64,000 nucleotides of DNA from Pseudoalteromonas galatheae (GCF_005886105.2 NZ_PNCO02000001.1:2043001-2107000); one strand, 5' to 3'. Positions 37,271 to 45,972 are shown, counted from the stretch's first letter. Translations and numbers: made by a program. Notes: generated by a model not told the origin, from the letters alone.

Positions 37271-40044
37271 GCGAGCAGTTGTACGGCTTAAGTAAACTAG
37301 CATTATTAAATACCGCCGGATACGCTAAGTGTGTCATTCCTCTGGATAAAAGCGCGTCTATCTGCGCTCCGAATAACACCGGTAAAAGCTCGGTGATCAA
37401 TGCGCTGCAGTTTCCACTTATCAACGATTTAAGACTGACTGAATGGGATGGACACGATTTAGAAGAAACACGTAAGTTCTACTTCTCTTCTGATCAATCC
37501 TATATTTTGCTTGAAGCCAACCTCCCCCACGGCGATGTGGTCATTGGCGTTGCGGGGCTGGGTAAAATTGCCGGTTATGCGCATCAGTTTTTTTGCTATC
37601 AAGGCAAACTCAATCTTGATGATTACACCGAAGGGAAAAGTATCATCAAGTACACTAAGCTATTTAATCACTTACAGGAAAAACAACTTAAGCCTGTAGA
37701 ACTAAAAGCACAAGAGCTTAATGCCCTACTCACAGGTGGCGCCACACCATTTGATGGCGATATCAACCTGAAGATGATCCCACTGAATAATGTCCAAGAT
37801 GCGCCTGTATACAAAGAAATATTCCGTCGTATTCTGAATCTGCATAAACTCGGCGCGCAAGACGTAAAACGCTTTATGCTCAAGGTGTTTGAACGTCATA
37901 TGTCGAACTCGAAAGTCGACTTTTATGAAGTCTGGCGTCGCGCTTTTGATAAGGTTAACCGTGCGCGTCGTGAACTAAATGCGCTGGAGTCAATGCAAGA
38001 GCCAATTTCAGCCCTTGAGAAAATGCTTGAAAATGAAGCGGTATTAAAAGGTAAACTGGCGGCTTACGCACCGAAACTCGATTTAGCTTTGGTTGAATAT
38101 GATAACTATCACAACGAGCAAATTGCAGAGCTGGCAACACAGCTAGAAGACATCGAAGCCGAAAAGCGCGAATTTGAGTCTAAGCAGCAGCTGTACGTCC
38201 AACAGTCTCGCGATATCGAGCGTAAGCAAACCCAAATCGAGCAATGGTTTACCGATTTCCACGCGTTAAAGCGTGAATTTGAACTGACTAATCATGCAAC
38301 GCTTAAAACCAATTTAACGCTGTTGAAAAAGGAATATGAGCAACTTTCCTTCTCTATTAATAGTGCACAAGGGCAAAGTCTCCATACCCTTGATTTTCGC
38401 ATCAACGAAACGCAAAAGCAGATTAAGAGTTTAAAACTGCAACTCAAGAACCTTGAGTTCAACCTGTTTACTCGTATGCGTGAAGATCTTTCTTTAAAAG
38501 AAGTGGAAGAGATCTCACGGATCTTGAATCCAGATTTATTATCGTTTTCAACCACCTCTCAAGGTGAAATTGATATCACCGACGAAGATGCCTTTGGCGC
38601 ATTTTTGGAGTCCCTATCTAAGTCAGTTCAAGGCGGTGAGCTTAAAGTACCTGGCGCTACCGTTAAGTTGAAAAAACTGAGTCCAGTACAAATGCAAAGC
38701 GGTGAGAACAAAGCCCAACTGCAAGCACAGCTGGAGTCACTACAACAGTCGCTTAACGACTTAAAGCAGCAGCGTGAAGTAGCTGCAAACGTCGCTGAAA
38801 AACAAAAAGAACGTGATGCGCTTTATGATGAACTCATGGCTACCGAAGCGGCCATGAAACGCTTTGAGCAATATCAAACCATGTTGCAATCGGTCGATGC
38901 TCAACAAGCACTAAAAGAGCAGCTAGAGATGGAACGAGAGCAAGTTGATGAATATTTGCATGATATTCAACGTAATGCCGGTTCGATTTCAGACCGCCGC
39001 TCTATCATTAAAAGCAAGCAAGACTTATTGGTACGCCAAGCCGACCGCCTAAAGCAAGTGAAGTCAGAACGTATCGATCACACACTAGACCTATATTCGG
39101 GTAAGCTGGCACCGTACGAAATCGACATTAATCTAGATTTTGATAACCTGTCTGAAGTGATCCACCAGTTTAATAAAGACTGTAATGAGCTTCGAAACTT
39201 AGACGTTAATGTGCGTAATACCTATTTGCATATCTACAATGCTGGGATCACTAAGTTTGAAAACGAGTCAGACGTTACTATTAAGTATCAAAAGCTGATC
39301 AGCGCGTATCATAACTTAGATAACGAACGAGATGCCGTCGATAAACAAGCACGAGTGGCGCTCACTGAAGTGGCCGCAACCATTAAAGGATTGCGTCAAG
39401 ACTTAGACCGCTTACGCCGAGAGATGAACAGCTTTAACAAAGGCATAAGCCAGCATCGTATCTCTAACTTGCAGGCATTCAAAATCAATGTCATCCCTCG
39501 TAAGATGCTAGTTGATAGTATAGATACCATTATTAGCACTTCAGATTTATATGAAAAAGGCGAAAGCTTAGACTTACTTAGTGAGCAGCCTAGCTCGGAA
39601 AAGTCTGTCAATGAGGCGAAAGATCACATCATCAAACTTGCAAGTGATAAAGCGGGATTGACGTTAACCGATCTCTTCGACATTCGCTTTGAAGTGGTCA
39701 ACCGCGCGGGTGAAACCGAGCACTTTGATAAAATTGACTCGGCCGGCTCAAACGGTACGCGGATCACCATCAAGCTTTTATGTGGCATGCTATTTATCCG
39801 CTATCTATTATCTGATCAAGAGCAAGCAATGTATCGTATCCCAATTTACATCGATGAAGCTGCGGATATCGACCCACAAAACCAAAAGGCCATTATCGAA
39901 ACCGCACTAAGCTTTGGGTTTGTACCAATTTTTGCATCGGTGAAACCACAGATCAGCTGTGACTACTTGGTGCCGATCCGCAATGTCGCACAAGGTAGCC
40001 AAAACTGGGTGGATGAAAAAGACTGGATTGAAGTGGAACATTAA
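37267..40044 (+). CDS. mksB: MksB-type SMC-like condensin ATPase
   Basis: 925 residues. Walker A is APNNTGKSS (Lys40), with Asn-Asn as in MksB/JetC. Long coiled coils at roughly 220-450 and 470-780 flank a small hinge. The C-terminal head has the signature region SAGSNGTRITIK (~828-840) and Walker B IPIYIDEAADID (Asp863, Glu864). It would load on DNA with MksE and MksF to compact chromosomes. In Wadjet defence systems a fourth gene, mksG/jetD nuclease, follows; here the next gene is an unrelated lipoprotein, so a role in chromosome organisation is more likely than plasmid cleavage. Confidence 0.82.
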   Translation: MSEQLYGLSKLALLNTAGYAKCVIPLDKSASICAPNNTGKSSVINALQFPLINDLRLTEWDGHDLEETRKFYFSSDQSYILLEANLPHGDVVIGVAGLGKIAGYAHQFFCYQGKLNLDDYTEGKSIIKYTKLFNHLQEKQLKPVELKAQELNALLTGGATPFDGDINLKMIPLNNVQDAPVYKEIFRRILNLHKLGAQDVKRFMLKVFERHMSNSKVDFYEVWRRAFDKVNRARRELNALESMQEPISALEKMLENEAVLKGKLAAYAPKLDLALVEYDNYHNEQIAELATQLEDIEAEKREFESKQQLYVQQSRDIERKQTQIEQWFTDFHALKREFELTNHATLKTNLTLLKKEYEQLSFSINSAQGQSLHTLDFRINETQKQIKSLKLQLKNLEFNLFTRMREDLSLKEVEEISRILNPDLLSFSTTSQGEIDITDEDAFGAFLESLSKSVQGGELKVPGATVKLKKLSPVQMQSGENKAQLQAQLESLQQSLNDLKQQREVAANVAEKQKERDALYDELMATEAAMKRFEQYQTMLQSVDAQQALKEQLEMEREQVDEYLHDIQRNAGSISDRRSIIKSKQDLLVRQADRLKQVKSERIDHTLDLYSGKLAPYEIDINLDFDNLSEVIHQFNKDCNELRNLDVNVRNTYLHIYNAGITKFENESDVTIKYQKLISAYHNLDNERDAVDKQARVALTEVAATIKGLRQDLDRLRREMNSFNKGISQHRISNLQAFKINVIPRKMLVDSIDTIISTSDLYEKGESLDLLSEQPSSEKSVNEAKDHIIKLASDKAGLTLTDLFDIRFEVVNRAGETEHFDKIDSAGSNGTRITIKLLCGMLFIRYLLSDQEQAMYRIPIYIDEAADIDPQNQKAIIETALSFGFVPIFASVKPQISCDYLVPIRNVAQGSQNWVDEKDWIEVEH

Positions 40045-40078
40045 TCTCAAGTTAATGTCTTAGATACAATTATTAAAG

Positions 40079-40132
40079 GATGCTTGTCTCTACCATTTAA
40101 CGCCTTAACACGTTAAGGTAGAGCAGACATCC
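40079..40132. repeat. Long nested hairpin between mksB and the lipoprotein gene
   Basis: Three nested pairs: GGATG/CATCC, CTCTACC/GGTAGAG and TTAACG/CGTTAA, separated by small unpaired bulges. It lies in the 107 bp gap, just before the AAGGAG of the next gene. No T run follows, so it is not a plain terminator. Confidence 0.6.
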
Positions 40133-40151
40133 GACTAAGGAGTAAAGACAC

Positions 40152-40703
40152 ATGTTTAAGAATATTGTTATCGCCACTTTGGTGCTGATGTTAGCGGCCT
40201 GCGCCAAAACCCCTGATTGGGATTATGATAAGTCTGTACAATTCGCTAACTACAAAACCTATGCTTGGTCACCCGAAGCGGACCTAAAAAATAATGGTCG
40301 TGAATACCAAGTCAATGACTTAATGGAAAAGCGGATCCGCAGTGCAATTCAAAACGAAATGAGCAAACAAGGTTTCACCCTCACCGATCCGCAATCGGCT
40401 GACTTACTGGTTAACTATCACGCATCAGTTGATACAAAAATTGAATCTGACTCGCTTCACACCACGTATGGCGCGCGTTGGAATTACTGGGGTATTGGCT
40501 GGCAAACACAGACCACAACACGTGAATATGAAGTAGGTACGCTAGTACTCGATATGATAGACAAAGCATCTAATCAGCTAGTTTGGCGCGGTGCAAAAGA
40601 AGGCCGCTTGCGTAGCAACCAATCACCTGAGCAAAGAACAGCATCAATTAACAAAACCATTTCAGAGTTGCTGGCTAACTTCCCACCACAGCCACAACAT
40701 TAA
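40152..40703 (+). CDS. DUF4136 family lipoprotein
   Basis: 183 residues with a lipobox LAAC (Cys17). The mature domain shows the DUF4136 pattern: FANYKTYAWSPEA, MEKRIRSAIQNEMSKQGF, ADLLVNYHASVD, a GTLVLDMID strand and LVWRGAKEGRL. Function unknown; members are usually outer-membrane lipoproteins. AAGGAG lies nine bases before the ATG. It is followed by a hairpin. Confidence 0.83.
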   Translation: MFKNIVIATLVLMLAACAKTPDWDYDKSVQFANYKTYAWSPEADLKNNGREYQVNDLMEKRIRSAIQNEMSKQGFTLTDPQSADLLVNYHASVDTKIESDSLHTTYGARWNYWGIGWQTQTTTREYEVGTLVLDMIDKASNQLVWRGAKEGRLRSNQSPEQRTASINKTISELLANFPPQPQH

Positions 40704-40711
40704 GCGAAAAC

Positions 40712-40735
40712 CGGATCAAGCCTAGGCTTGATCCG
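40712..40735. terminator. Hairpin after the DUF4136 gene
   Basis: CGGATCAAGCC / GGCTTGATCCG is an eleven-pair stem with a two-base loop, followed by AATTCTTC. The T run is weak but position and strength suggest termination. Confidence 0.6.
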
Positions 40736-40970
40736 AATTCTTCATCACTATTTTGAAGGTGAACAGTCTTAAGGTGAATAAACCTTAACTTTATCTGCTA
40801 GGTTTGATTATTAGGGCTTAATCAAATATAAGTGCCAAACTCGGCCGTCCAACAGCAACTCCATATCTTAAACCCAATTGCAATAACGGATGCTCATCCG
40901 ACTAGTATTTGGACAGAAATGTTTTTGGTCGTCGGCTGTATTAGGCGAATTTCGCATAAAAATTTCTATG

Positions 40971-41027
40971 GGTTAACGCCAAAATCAGCCGCGCTTATTC
41001 AGCGTCGGCTGCATTTTTTTGTTATAC
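40971..41027 (-). other. attC site of the ATPase cassette
   Basis: On the minus strand it reads R'' GTATAAC, an A-rich stretch, stem GCAGCCGACGCT / AGCGCGGCTG with one unpaired A, then GATTTTGGC and R' GTTAACC. R'' is the exact complement of the GTTATAC core at the other end of this cassette (42927-42933), as expected for a circle inserted at attI. It begins three bases after the ATPase stop codon. The same stem with its T run could also act as a terminator on the plus strand. Confidence 0.8.
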
Positions 41028-41029
41028 AT

Positions 41030-42904
41030 CTATGTAAGATTTAGTCGCCTGTTAACTTCATCAATTGGGTTGTCACCCTTCCTTATTTCTAAGGGGAACC
41101 CCTCTACCTCAAGAATGTTTGTATTCAGTTCAACGACCAAATAAATTTCATTATTCTCAATTTTTGTTGAAAGATTAAATAAATCAGACTTTGCTCCAAA
41201 CATATTTCTGCTTGACGACTTTAATTCAGCCTCAGTCGTTGATGGGGAGATCATGGCGAGAGCTGGAGTTGTGATCGCCAATACAATTTCTCTAATTGCT
41301 TCAGCTTCATTTATTTCCTCTGCATTAGATGCATACCTGATTGCTCTAACTATATCACCATAACTATTTTCTATAGCACTAGTCTCCATTGACAGAATTG
41401 ACGTGGCTTCATGGGAGGCTGCATTTGGCTTTTCATCTGCTGTTAATTGGTCTGAATATTGATAGTAAGACTCTATCGTTCCAAGCCTCAAAATAAAGCA
41501 GCCTAGTTTCTCCAGCATTCCTAGAAGCATTAACAGTCTCGTTTTAATCGAAGACCAGTCTTGGCTATTAGTTACATCATTTAATTGAGGCTGCTCTGCC
41601 CCCATAAGCCAGCAAAAAGCAGCTCTTCTTTTTGCAATTATTTCATCTCGTTCCAGATCTCGATGGACCCAATAGGAATGTAAAGAAGCAAATGGCTCAA
41701 TATCACTCCAGTTTGAATCTACTAAATTAGAAAAATCATTGTATACATTTCTAGAAAACGTAGGTGCGTCCCGGTGCCCCATTTCTGACGCAATTGAATT
41801 TGCCTGAGGCAAAGAAGTAAACGAGCTGATAATATCTAAATTATCAGTTAGAGCATCTGCATCTCCCATCATTACCGGGTTCTTACCAATTAGGCGCATC
41901 AACTTGATTACTACAGGAAATTGCCCCTTACCTGTGACTGGCAGTATCTGGGATCCAGCGGCTTCAGTATTTAATGACATCTTTCTACTAATTGACGAAC
42001 ACATAATTTGATCACTAGGGCCCTCAACCAATAATGGCGAATGACAGAAAAGTGCTAATTTATGTTCTTGCCCGATTCTTGAAAGCAATGCCTGTATCTT
42101 TCTACTCCTAAATTCTGGAAGCTGTGGGTCAATTTGTATCGGAGCTGTAAATACATCGTTGCAAAATACGATTGATGCCAATTCGTCAACTGAATTTAAC
42201 TCAACAAACTCGGTCGAATGAGTAGATAGAACAACTAACTTCTTACCATCTTCCTCTGGGTTTCCTGCAACCTTCTTTATTTCCTGCAATAGAAATGACT
42301 GCAACTGAGGGTGTAATGAAACTTCTGGCTCATCGATTAAGACTGCGCCAACCTCATCATCATATATCGCTGCCAAGATAGCTGTCAGATGCAGTAACCC
42401 ACTTGCTTCTCTTGAGGAGGAATAGTTATTTGTATCAGAATCAACTCTAGTAAAGTTAACTCTTAGGTGCCCACCATCCCACTCAATAAAGATGTTTCTT
42501 TTAAATAGCTTTTTAAGACGTTCCTGAATCTTAATTAAAATATCAGGTCTTTCGGAAAGGGTTCCAAAGTCACCCAAGACAGTTTCATTTTCGTGACGAT
42601 AGTTTAATGACATTTTATTACCGTATTGGGCATCATCAAATCGAATACGGCCACCCCTTTGTCCGTCATAGTTGGAGCGATAAGTCTCAAGTGGGCCTAA
42701 CCTTCCTGCTGAAATATATCTAACCTTTTTCGCGCTAGAATGAGGACTAATGGCTTGTTTCAATGCTCTCATTAGTTGAGTTTTACCTGAGCCGTTCGGA
42801 CCTAAGAGAGTGGTAATACCACTATGTACCGAGATTTCCTTTGCTTCTACACCGGAGAGTGAAGAAACATTTATATTTACTTGTATATTTGTTGGAAACT
42901 CCAT
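41030..42904 (-). CDS. AAA ATPase with C-terminal TOPRIM domain (OLD-like), integron cassette gene
   Basis: 624 residues. ABC-type ATPase: Walker A GPNGSGKT (35-42), signature-like SSSREASGLL (~162-171), Walker B GAVLIDEPEVSLHPQ with Asp191-Glu192, and STHS switch near 229. A TOPRIM domain follows: LLVEGPSDQ (Glu294) and MMGDADAL (Asp348, Asp350). This is the order of OLD-family nucleases such as those in Gabija and retron-linked defence. It fills one integron cassette (about 40977-42932) with its own attC. A phage-defence or DNA-end-processing role is inference; single-gene OLD proteins are known. The ATG is 12 bases from AAGGAG. Confidence 0.8.
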   Translation of the reverse strand: MEFPTNIQVNINVSSLSGVEAKEISVHSGITTLLGPNGSGKTQLMRALKQAISPHSSAKKVRYISAGRLGPLETYRSNYDGQRGGRIRFDDAQYGNKMSLNYRHENETVLGDFGTLSERPDILIKIQERLKKLFKRNIFIEWDGGHLRVNFTRVDSDTNNYSSSREASGLLHLTAILAAIYDDEVGAVLIDEPEVSLHPQLQSFLLQEIKKVAGNPEEDGKKLVVLSTHSTEFVELNSVDELASIVFCNDVFTAPIQIDPQLPEFRSRKIQALLSRIGQEHKLALFCHSPLLVEGPSDQIMCSSISRKMSLNTEAAGSQILPVTGKGQFPVVIKLMRLIGKNPVMMGDADALTDNLDIISSFTSLPQANSIASEMGHRDAPTFSRNVYNDFSNLVDSNWSDIEPFASLHSYWVHRDLERDEIIAKRRAAFCWLMGAEQPQLNDVTNSQDWSSIKTRLLMLLGMLEKLGCFILRLGTIESYYQYSDQLTADEKPNAASHEATSILSMETSAIENSYGDIVRAIRYASNAEEINEAEAIREIVLAITTPALAMISPSTTEAELKSSSRNMFGAKSDLFNLSTKIENNEIYLVVELNTNILEVEGFPLEIRKGDNPIDEVNRRLNLT

Positions 42905-42929
42905 TACTCGCTAATTCTCCTTTGGTGTA

Positions 42930-43188
42930 TAACATTTTATTCATGCGCATGCGCGTTTACCTCGTTGGACCAATGAAAACGCGCACAGTTAACTACCTGT
43001 ATGCAAAGAACTTATCAGCATTCTGCTAAATATACCATCTGGAAAAATGCGCATGCGCGTTTCCCAAACCTATTATCTCAAATCGCAGATAGATAACCTA
43101 TTGATAAAAAATAACATTTTTAATTTATTCATGCGTAAGCGCGCAAAATTTTTTTCATTATTTTCCTTGATATCCGAGAACTTCAGAT
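42930..43188. other. attI-type integron segment, copy A
   Basis: 259 bases nearly identical to 45973-46229, the region between intI and the first cassette. Both copies carry GCGCATGCGCG twice and an AACGCGC motif. Similarity to copy B stops exactly at the G/TT crossover of the cassette core (minus strand ATG|TTA), where the ATPase cassette begins. On the other side it ends at CTTCAGAT, where the REP element is inserted, so the LexA box and intI are missing from this copy. Confidence 0.75.
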
Positions 43189-43412
43189 GGTAAATCGCTG
43201 ACACCCACTTTCATTACTATCATTAACACCCGATCTGAGGAGGCCAAGTAAAAAAGTATGAAAATACTTCCATCACGTTGGTCAAAAACGCTCATCAATA
43301 GGTTATTTTTTAGCACTCAAGCATATCTCTACACTAAAACAGGATTATCACGCACGACAACGCGCTGCAAATACAGCAGTATGAAATTCTAGCGTTGAGA
43401 ATGTGAGTTTTG

Positions 43413-44384
43413 CTAAGCCAACAAGCGCTCGCAGTTTGTTAGGTTTGTCCGTCGTCGTTTTTGAAGTGTTTCGCAGTAAGCGGTTATTGTTCGCTCTCGT
43501 CCAACTGCACCGTGGAATGCCCGAGAAAATTGCGTAGTGAGTTTTATCCAGTTCTCCGGTTCGATATTTAATCGAGTAAGAATGGGTTGAGACTCACAGA
43601 TATAGCCTCGCTTGTCGGCTCGAATGCACTGGCCTGTGAGTTCAACTAACTCAATATAAGATTTGAGTTCAAAAGGCAGGCCTTTTGGCATATGTTTTCG
43701 TGGGCTGCCAGCAAAGCGTAGTAGGCTTTTTGGTTGTTTTCCCAGCTTTGCATGGTCGATGCGTTTTTTGATGCTGGTGTAGTCTGAGGTTTCAGGCGTT
43801 GCGGCAATTTTGGCTCTAATGGGGTTTAGGTCTACGTAAGCGAGGCAGGCAGCCAGTGCAGCTTCATCCAGTAGTGCTTGGGATTTGAATCGTCCTTCCC
43901 AAAACCGACCTGTACAATTATCTTCTTTATTTGCTCGGCGGGCGATATCTTCGTTGAGTACTCGCATAAACCAGCTAATATCTGCGAGCCTTTCTCTGTA
44001 TTTGGCGACATGCTCATTGAGTATCAACTGCTCCGACTCATTGAGTGGCTCACCTTCAGTAAATTTTTGGCTTATCCAATTGCCTTTAAACAACTTGTGC
44101 CACCGTATCACAATCGCTTCATCCGACAGGCGCTTAGCCTTTGTATCATCAACGTATAAAACAATGTGAGTGTGATTACTCATCACGGCATAAGCACTGA
44201 CATTAATACAAAACACAGACCCCAACATCAATAGCTTTTCTTCAACCCAATCCCGGCGGTGTTCGTATGATTTGCCAGTAAATTTATCTTCACCGCACAG
44301 AAACGCACGCCTTACGCAACGGGAGATACAGTGGTAGTATTTGGTGTCGGTTAAACTGATTTGCTTTTTACGGGCAGTAGCCAT
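43413..44384 (-). CDS. REP-associated tyrosine transposase (IS200-like Y1)
   Basis: 323 residues. The opening TKYYHCISRCVRRAFLCGED and the HUH pair in SAYAVMSNHTHIVLYV (~66-82) mark the REP-associated Y1 transposase family; DLNPIRAK is another family motif (~185-192). The enzyme makes single-strand nicks through a tyrosine and is thought to mobilise REP sequences; here REP-like repeats flank it on both sides. GAGG nine bases before the ATG supports the start. It appears intact. Confidence 0.88.
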   Translation of the reverse strand: MATARKKQISLTDTKYYHCISRCVRRAFLCGEDKFTGKSYEHRRDWVEEKLLMLGSVFCINVSAYAVMSNHTHIVLYVDDTKAKRLSDEAIVIRWHKLFKGNWISQKFTEGEPLNESEQLILNEHVAKYRERLADISWFMRVLNEDIARRANKEDNCTGRFWEGRFKSQALLDEAALAACLAYVDLNPIRAKIAATPETSDYTSIKKRIDHAKLGKQPKSLLRFAGSPRKHMPKGLPFELKSYIELVELTGQCIRADKRGYICESQPILTRLNIEPENWIKLTTQFSRAFHGAVGRERTITAYCETLQKRRRTNLTNCERLLA

Positions 44385-44445
44385 AGTTTGGTTTCCTCAA
44401 TCCTTTGAGTGCAGAATTAAAGCTTAGGCGGTATCTTAGAAAGGT

Positions 44446-44507
44446 GCAAATTAGTGGTGGGTGTCAGCGATTTACCGCAAATTAGTGGTGGGTGTCAGCG
44501 ATTTACC
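44446..44507. repeat. Two tandem 31-base REP-like units
   Basis: GCAAATTAGTGGTGGGTGTC followed by AGCGATTTACC occurs twice in a row (44446-44476, 44477-44507), then a partial GCGATTTACCG. The inverse of the last 20 bases is at 43189-43208. Confidence 0.85.
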
Positions 44508-44521
44508 GAGCGATTTACCGT

Positions 44522-44528
44522 ATTAGCA
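44522..44528 (-). other. Remnant R'' core of the HEPN-like cassette's attC
   Basis: The minus strand reads TGCTAAT across the stop codon of the 299-residue gene. The cassette's 5' core is GTTAGCA, so the expected R'' is TGCTAAC; six of seven bases match. The rest of the attC is absent because the REP element begins here. Confidence 0.45.
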
Positions 44529-45422
44529 ATATGACGCAACAGGATCTGAAAAACTGTACGTACCAGCCAAATGCAAAGATTTTGCTATTTCGACAGTACA
44601 ATTACTTTCAAAATAGTCGCCTTCTTCATCCCATACATCTCTCATATAAAAGTAGTCGTGAAACTGGAAACCTTCGTTAAAGTTAAAGAGAATTGCTTGA
44701 ATGTAAACAGCACTTGCCCTGGAAGCGTGAAAAAGGAGATTCAACAAGTTTCTCTTTTTGTCTTCACCTCCCCAATACTCTGGATTGTCAATTATTGGGA
44801 AGACACCATGAGCAATGTGATTTCGAAGATTTCTGATAAAATGCAAACCAGCGCTATTATCGGTTTCCTTCACATCATCTATACCATTGACTCTTAAAGA
44901 AAAGTGGTCAATATACTTTCTAAAAGTTATCTCTAAGTTTTTCATTATATGAAAAAAATTGTCAGGCAAAGACTCTTTGGGAAGAAGGTCAATTACCACT
45001 GTTGCTCTCATGCTTGGCTCTCGAAGCCGTTTATTCTGTGGCATATTAGTAACAACATCCAAAGAATGATACTCCTTATCAATAAACCGATAAGCCTCTT
45101 CCATTGCATTTGCAACGTACATAAAACGAGTTAATGCTGTAGAGTATTGTGTGAAATGTTCCTCATCTAGCGCCTCATCGTCAATATCTGAAGGACAATA
45201 CATTTCTGACACTTCATCTCTATATCGCCACCACTCCATATCAACTCTTTTTAAATGAGCAGCAAGTTTTAACCAGTCTCCTATAACTGATGTTTTCACT
45301 ATGCGAGTAGTGCCATGCTGAGTAAACTCAACTGAGTTACCTAAATATTTACAGAGTTCCGAAAGCTCAAATAGATGTGATTCTAGTGGTCTATTTTTAG
45401 AGCAAATTGGACACTTCGTCAT
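44523..45422 (-). CDS. HEPN-like protein, integron cassette gene
   Basis: 299 residues, mostly helical. The N terminus has a CPIC pair (residues 4-7), possibly half of a metal site. Near residues 195-212 lies FIRNLRNHIAHGVFP, in which RNHIAH fits the Rx4H motif of HEPN ribonucleases. No membrane segment. GGAG is six bases before the ATG, which stands 24 bases inside the cassette after core GTTAGCA. HEPN proteins often act in toxin-antitoxin or phage-defence systems; no antitoxin is adjacent. The family is not certain and the function is inference. Confidence 0.6.
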   Translation of the reverse strand: MTKCPICSKNRPLESHLFELSELCKYLGNSVEFTQHGTTRIVKTSVIGDWLKLAAHLKRVDMEWWRYRDEVSEMYCPSDIDDEALDEEHFTQYSTALTRFMYVANAMEEAYRFIDKEYHSLDVVTNMPQNKRLREPSMRATVVIDLLPKESLPDNFFHIMKNLEITFRKYIDHFSLRVNGIDDVKETDNSAGLHFIRNLRNHIAHGVFPIIDNPEYWGGEDKKRNLLNLLFHASRASAVYIQAILFNFNEGFQFHDYFYMRDVWDEEGDYFESNCTVEIAKSLHLAGTYSFSDPVASYC

Positions 45423-45445
45423 CTACCACTCCATTTAAATAATAT

Positions 45446-45545
45446 TGCTAACGCCTCGTTAATAGGCAATAAAATAGTTGGCTAAAATTAGTGACGAAGG
45501 AACAAAAGCCAACTGTTTTTTGTCCTTTTAAACGACTTGTTAGCT
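45446..45545 (-). other. attC site of the membrane-protein cassette
   Basis: On the minus strand: R'' AGCTAAC, AAGTCGTTTAA (L''), inner arms AGTTGGCT / AGCCAACT, then TTAACGAGGC (L') and R' GTTAGCA. R'' exactly complements the GTTAGCT core at the other end of the cassette (45970-45976). The 100-base length and imperfect palindrome are typical of attC sites. Confidence 0.88.
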
Positions 45546-45549
45546 TTTG

Positions 45550-45945
45550 TTACAACAGCTTTTTATACCAATTTACATTATCTTTATCCCTAGAAGTCTT
45601 GAGTTGCTCTTTATTTTGCGTATACGTCATTCCGTGAGCAAGCCCACCATCAAACTCTCGTATAGTGCCTTCACTATCTAGCTTAACAATTTGATGTGAT
45701 TTGTGATGGGTTTTAATAATTATGAGCATCCCCAAAAACACAAAAACAATTCCCGGACTAGCATTTACCAACTTACCTTGTATATCTACAGCATTCACCA
45801 CAATTTCTACAGAACCTGTGACACCTAGAATAAGCAGAACAAAACCACCTATACACATTAGCCCAGCGATAATTAGTTTAATTACCGTTGAATAGAAAAA
45901 ATTTTGCTGTTGAACAATGAGCAACTCCTTTACATCATTTTTCAT
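45550..45945 (-). CDS. Small membrane protein, first integron cassette gene
   Basis: 131 residues from ATG 45945, where AAGGAG lies eight bases upstream; the frame extends to 45993 into attI and is not used. Two membrane helices (~22-46 and ~62-78) followed by a polar, basic C-terminal half. The stop codon lies four bases before the attC. No family recognised. As the cassette nearest attI it is the one most likely to be expressed from an integron promoter. Confidence 0.7.
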   Translation of the reverse strand: MKNDVKELLIVQQQNFFYSTVIKLIIAGLMCIGGFVLLILGVTGSVEIVVNAVDIQGKLVNASPGIVFVFLGMLIIIKTHHKSHQIVKLDSEGTIREFDGGLAHGMTYTQNKEQLKTSRDKDNVNWYKKLL

Positions 45946-45972
45946 CGGTATTCTCCTTATGCTAAAGAAAGC

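Larger units (their letters stand above)
43189..44520. mobile_element. REP-flanked RAYT transposable unit
   Basis: Starts with GGTAAATCGCTGACACCCAC (43189-43208) and ends with the inverse sequence GTGGGTGTCAGCGATTTACC, present twice, plus a partial third GCGATTTACCG. A single RAYT transposase gene lies inside. The left junction cuts attI copy A and the right junction cuts the attC of the HEPN-like cassette. Exact ends are inferred from where the integron sequences stop. Confidence 0.7.

Noticed and set aside
35473..40703. Wadjet (JetABCD) plasmid-defence system
   Set aside because: The kleisin, its partner and the SMC ATPase are present, but no JetD/MksG nuclease gene is adjacent; called MksFEB condensin instead.
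40986..41020. Plus-strand intrinsic terminator
   Set aside because: The stem and T run fit a terminator, but the same bases form the attC of the ATPase cassette, with matching R'' and R' cores, and no plus-strand gene lies just upstream. Recorded as attC; it may also terminate.
43051..43150. CRISPR-like spacing of GCGCATGCGCG repeats
   Set aside because: Only two or three copies with unequal spacing, inside the attI segments; not an array of equal repeats and spacers.
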